NCBI GenBank assembly: GCA_019120475.1
Contig: DWVA01000321.1
Location: 1 to 14,040 of the forward strand
Source: Candidatus Blautia intestinipullorum
GTDB lineage: Bacteria; Bacillota; Clostridia; Lachnospirales; Lachnospiraceae
Length of the DNA stretch: 14,040 nucleotides
Direction: 5' to 3'
Positions 13,930 through 14,040 of this stretch are shown here, in pieces. How positions within the stretch are numbered: position 1 is the first letter of the stretch; every line of letters starts with the position of its first letter. Both the position numbers and the translations under genes were made by a program. The notes below the pieces were generated by a model. That model saw nothing but the letters and a program-made list of their open reading frames with translations, did no database searches and had not been told where the DNA came from.

Positions 13930-14040
13930 ATGCCCAAGATTAAAACATGCAGAGCAGCAGCAAAGCGCTTCAAAAAAACTGGTACCGGAAAAATCATGAG
14001 AAATAAAGCTTACAAGAGCCATATCTTAACAAAGAAATCT
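13930..14040 (+). CDS. rpmI: 50S ribosomal protein L35 (bL35), 5' part only
   Basis: The first 37 codons read MPKIKTCRAAAKRFKKTGTG and continue into KIMRNKAYKSHILTKKS, the standard bL35 N-terminus. The gene runs off the window; rplT (L20) is expected next. ATG 13930 follows AAGGAGG (13915-13921) at eight bases. The usual KTHRGAAKRF block is KTCRAAAKRF here, two substitutions, with Cys in place of His. L35 is a small basic protein of the large ribosomal subunit. Confidence 0.97.
   Translation, partial: MPKIKTCRAAAKRFKKTGTGKIMRNKAYKSHILTKKS

Overview
The window is a division and cell wall (dcw) cluster from a Gram-positive, moderate-GC Clostridia genome, most likely Lachnospiraceae. This rests on the gene order, the clostridial SEDS and MurA sequences, the strong AGGAGG-type ribosome binding sites, and ftsZ lying next to a Cys-rich DUF1540 gene and the infC-rpmI operon. 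Genus cannot be read from the sequence alone.

Layout on the + strand: the last 39 codons of rsmH (2-121); ftsL (199-756); two consecutive class B penicillin-binding protein genes (773-3037 and about 3122-4867); mraY (4986-5942); murD (6006-7364); ftsW/spoVE (7512-8603); a murA paralogue (8650-9909); divIB/ftsQ (9911-11221); and ftsZ (11355-12521). A convergent minus-strand gene for a small protein with two DUF1540 repeats follows (12576-12899). A roughly 435-base intergenic region with divergent signals leads into infC (13336-13842) and the first 37 codons of rpmI (13930 to the window end).

The genes form one workflow. MraY, MurD and MurA make precursors. FtsW and the class B PBPs polymerise and crosslink septal peptidoglycan. 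FtsL and DivIB scaffold the divisome, and FtsZ forms the cytoplasmic ring. Compared with Bacillus subtilis, murE is missing between the PBPs and mraY, murG and murB are missing after ftsW (a murA sits there), and ftsA is missing before ftsZ.

Transcription appears segmented. Intrinsic terminators lie directly before the second PBP gene (3070-3120) and after murD (7385-7438). Good sigma-A-type promoters precede mraY (4893-4921), ftsZ (11272-11300) and infC (13050-13078). Several starts are not ATG: TTG for the first PBP and ftsZ, and very probably ATT for infC.

The most unusual points are: the second PBP has KTA where KTG is expected, and its start codon abuts a terminator U-tract; DivIB carries three 38-residue repeats plus a Tyr/Asp/Glu/Ser tail; the first PBP has an acidic heptad-repeat tail; and a 13-codon reading frame ends across the infC ATT start. 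No mobile element, CRISPR array, tRNA or rRNA was seen. I do not see a wholly new system; this is core machinery with lineage-specific embellishments.
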